Below are positions 61,691-64,000 of a stretch of DNA of 64,000 nucleotides, one piece after another. The notes beneath the pieces are model-generated. The model saw nothing but the letters and a program-made list of their open reading frames with translations. It was not told the DNA's origin and did no database searches. Numbering within the stretch: the stretch's first letter is position 1; each line of letters starts with the position of its first letter. This DNA is from Mytilus edulis (taxonomy: Eukaryota; Mollusca; Bivalvia; Mytilida; Mytilidae), in NCBI RefSeq assembly GCF_963676685.1, contig NC_092350.1, positions 65,527,674-65,591,673 on the forward strand, in the 5' to 3' direction. Both the position numbers and the translations under genes were made by a program.

Positions 61691-63880
61691 CAATCTCATT
61701 GTCATTTTGACATAAATATATTATATGTGACCGTGACTGAGAAAATGGGTCCAGATGAGATTTATACATGCATTTATCCACTGCTACTAATGCGCTTACC
61801 ATGAATACAAACTTTTATGATAATATCTTAACTGGTTTCGAAAATACAGCACATTCTAATAATGAATGCATTTGGGTACATAAATTTAAAAAAAAATAAA
61901 AATAAAAATCTGACTTTTTATTTCCTTTGGCACTTTGAATGTACTAAATTAGTCCAACCTCAAAATTGCCATGCTAAGTAAATATGTGGTTTCTATGGAA
62001 AAAAATATATGATTTTTCAGTTGTTTAGCTTTTGTCTTATATTTCACAAAAGTCATACTGTTTTGTGTGTTGTTTCTATGGCATTGTACTATTTCATATC
62101 ATTACCCCACATCTGTTATTAAATACATGAAAATGTTGTGTTGCCTTCCCAAGGCTAGAGCTAGTAGTGTAGTGGTTTACGTTGATACATGTATGTCATA
62201 TTTCATTTTTGTAAATTGTTTTTCTTCAAATTATGTCTTTAGTTTTCTCGATTGAATTGATTGATATTTTTTATATTGGGTCCTTTTAGCCAACTATGCA
62301 GTATATATGGGGTTCTGTTATTGTTTAAGACTGTACAATGCTTAAAAATCCACAGCATTTGAACTTGCTGAAATCCGCAACATTTGACCTTTGATGGGTA
62401 GTTGGCAATCATACCACAGCTCTTATCTTTATATTGTTGACGATATTCATAATTTTGATATTGTTATTAAATGAGAAAAGAAGACAAAAATCTATTTGTG
62501 TGTATTTTAATTAAGTAGATTCTGCTTCCTTGATGGACATTTGTGTTTATTGGTATCCACATCACTGGTCAAGTCAACCTCACTTTTGGCAATTGTTGGC
62601 TTTTGACAAATGACATCTTTATTAGCCTCGCTATAACAATATTCCCTGATTTGTTCGTACAAATACCACTGTCTGCATCTAATCCTTCTGATGTTAAAGT
62701 GTTTGGCATAGTAAATTTGAAATTCTAGTGTTCTTTTTTAACAAAATGATGGCTATATGAACAGAGTCACATGAATCTTTAAAAACAACATATCCTGGTT
62801 TGCTTGAATCAACTATGAAGTGGTGATAAGTACTAATATGCTTATGTGTTTTAAAATACTGCTGCAAGTATGTATTCCAGTCATAAAATATGACCGGTTT
62901 CTCACTATCTTTAACTAACTGGGAAATATTATGACCATTTCTGCTGGATTATTTCATACGTTCTGCAATCTTCAAGATATAACAACATTTTTGTTATTAC
63001 ACAATCAACATGTAGTGTGCATGTAGTTTGATTTAAATGTATTTAGAAGAGACAGGAAATACAAAATGGGTGTGACTTGGACATAACTTTTTTTTTCCTG
63101 CAATGGACATACTAGAAATGTTGACATGCATACATGTATCTATACTATTAAACGAGAAGACCTCATTTTGTGTGTCGCTTCTCTTTTTTCCACAACAAAT
63201 TAATCATCATGCCTCTGTGTATTATAGGTACAATGCATAGTCGCATTTGTCATTCATTCATATGAATATTCAGATTGAGTTATTTTTGGAGAAAAACGCG
63301 AAAAAAGGTGTTCGGCTAAAGTGTCCGTCAGAGGGCAAAATTGTAAGTCAGGTTATACTTCAGGTTTGTGTTTTCTGTATACCTTGAACATAAATATCCT
63401 TCGAATAAAGTATATTTTCTAACTGATATCATAATTATAAGGATCATTATGTAAGAAAACAATGAATAATAATGGAACTAACCCATCAATGCAATTTCAA
63501 ATTTAATATGATGAGAACTGACTGTCTCTATGAATACTTATAAAAACAACATTAAGAGGAAGACGGATACTTTGTCGAACTTGTGAAAGTTAATGATTTG
63601 ACATTTTTAAGTTTAGAGGTGATTCATGTTTTTTTCTTCATTTAAAGAGAACTATAAATGTATTGTTAATGCTGTAAAGTGATATAATGTTTTTTTTTTT
63701 ATATAAAATCACGACATCAGTATCATATATTCGACCTTGATAAATGTAAATTACATGTGTTTAATGTTTAATGACGCAATTAATAATTGTGTTGGTCACA
63801 ATTTAGAACTTTAGCACGGGTTACAGTTTATTCAGCTAACCATTAATCCTGATTCAACCCACCATGTTTTTCTTTAAATG
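61691..63880. other. gene-free stretch with one dispersed repeat
   Basis: The 3062-family repeat is recognisable at about 62285-62430 (ccaactatgcagtatatatgggg ... gggtagttggcaatcataccacagctcttatc). No exon is recognised; open frames at 62067 and 62543 are unsupported. Confidence 0.5.
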
Positions 63881-63889
63881 TCCTGTCAA

Positions 63890-64000
63890 TTGCACTTTTT
63901 TTTGTTGCACGTCAGTGTTTCTGTTAATCCTTTATTTTTTCTCTTGTAGTTGATATGTTTCCCTCGGTTTTAGATTGTCATCCGAATATTGTTTTCTCTC
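63890..64000 (+). repeat. mussel dispersed repeat, copy 4 of the 17345 family, cut by the window end
   Basis: ttttttgttgcacgtcagtgtttctgtta ... ctcttgtagttgatatgtttccctcggttttagattgtcatccgaatattgttttctctc; same order as copies 1-3. Confidence 0.75.

Noticed and set aside
1-64000. CRISPR array, rRNA operon or prokaryotic operon
   Set aside because: No regularly spaced direct repeats, no rRNA-like sequence, and gene structure with introns throughout.

Overview
The window looks like nuclear DNA of a bivalve mollusc, most likely a marine mussel (Mytilus or a close relative). The sequence is AT-rich. Real genes are split into small exons with GT-AG introns. There is a secreted C1q-domain gene of the type greatly expanded in bivalves. 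Almost everything between genes is decayed repeats, several of which I recall as common in mussel DNA. The genus is inferred from memory, not from a search. There are no operons, CRISPR arrays or rRNA genes.

Region by region. (1) 1-2268: small dispersed and tandem repeats, including an 18-bp perfect palindrome and two clusters of a TTTCACGATC motif. (2) 2269-13150: a head-to-tail tandem duplication of a ~5.44 kb unit. Each unit holds a two-exon C1q gene on the minus strand and the front of a non-LTR retrotransposon on the plus strand. Only the second copy runs on into the complete reverse transcriptase (open frame to 14823), because the duplication breakpoint lies inside that element. (3) 15-22 kb: remnants of a YIDDV-type reverse transcriptase, mussel dispersed repeats, a large hairpin and a decayed coiled-coil exon. 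(4) 22.1-25.4 kb: a dead DNA transposon with two convergent genes, a DDE transposase (+) and a SAP-like/SWIM/YqaJ-nuclease gene (-). This layout matches what I remember of ISL2EU elements. (5) 25.4-37 kb: mostly AT-rich sequence without genes, plus one orphan last exon (31238-31335) ending in PPPPPDPPNPQ. (6) 37.2-47.6 kb: a three-exon plus-strand gene of unknown function. It encodes ~93 residues, with a CxxC...CxxC zinc-ribbon-like exon and a PPPPPDPPNP tail; the orphan exon at 31.2 kb is its paralogue. Its long introns contain a second decayed LINE, a ~1 kb repeat present twice in tandem, and an element with ACGCCT motifs inserted into an older repeat. (7) 53.8-58.9 kb: four phase-compatible minus-strand exons of an LDL-receptor-type YWTD beta-propeller protein; both gene ends are missing. 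(8) 58-64 kb: two strong hairpin structures (58.1 and 61.2 kb) and mussel repeats.

The genes do not form a pathway. The C1q pair (likely secreted lectin-like/immune proteins), the propeller gene (cell-surface or extracellular) and the small proline-tailed gene are separate loci in a repeat-rich background. The strongest leads are the recent C1q duplication with its clustered differences, the unknown zinc-ribbon/proline-tail family, and the two-gene transposon relic.
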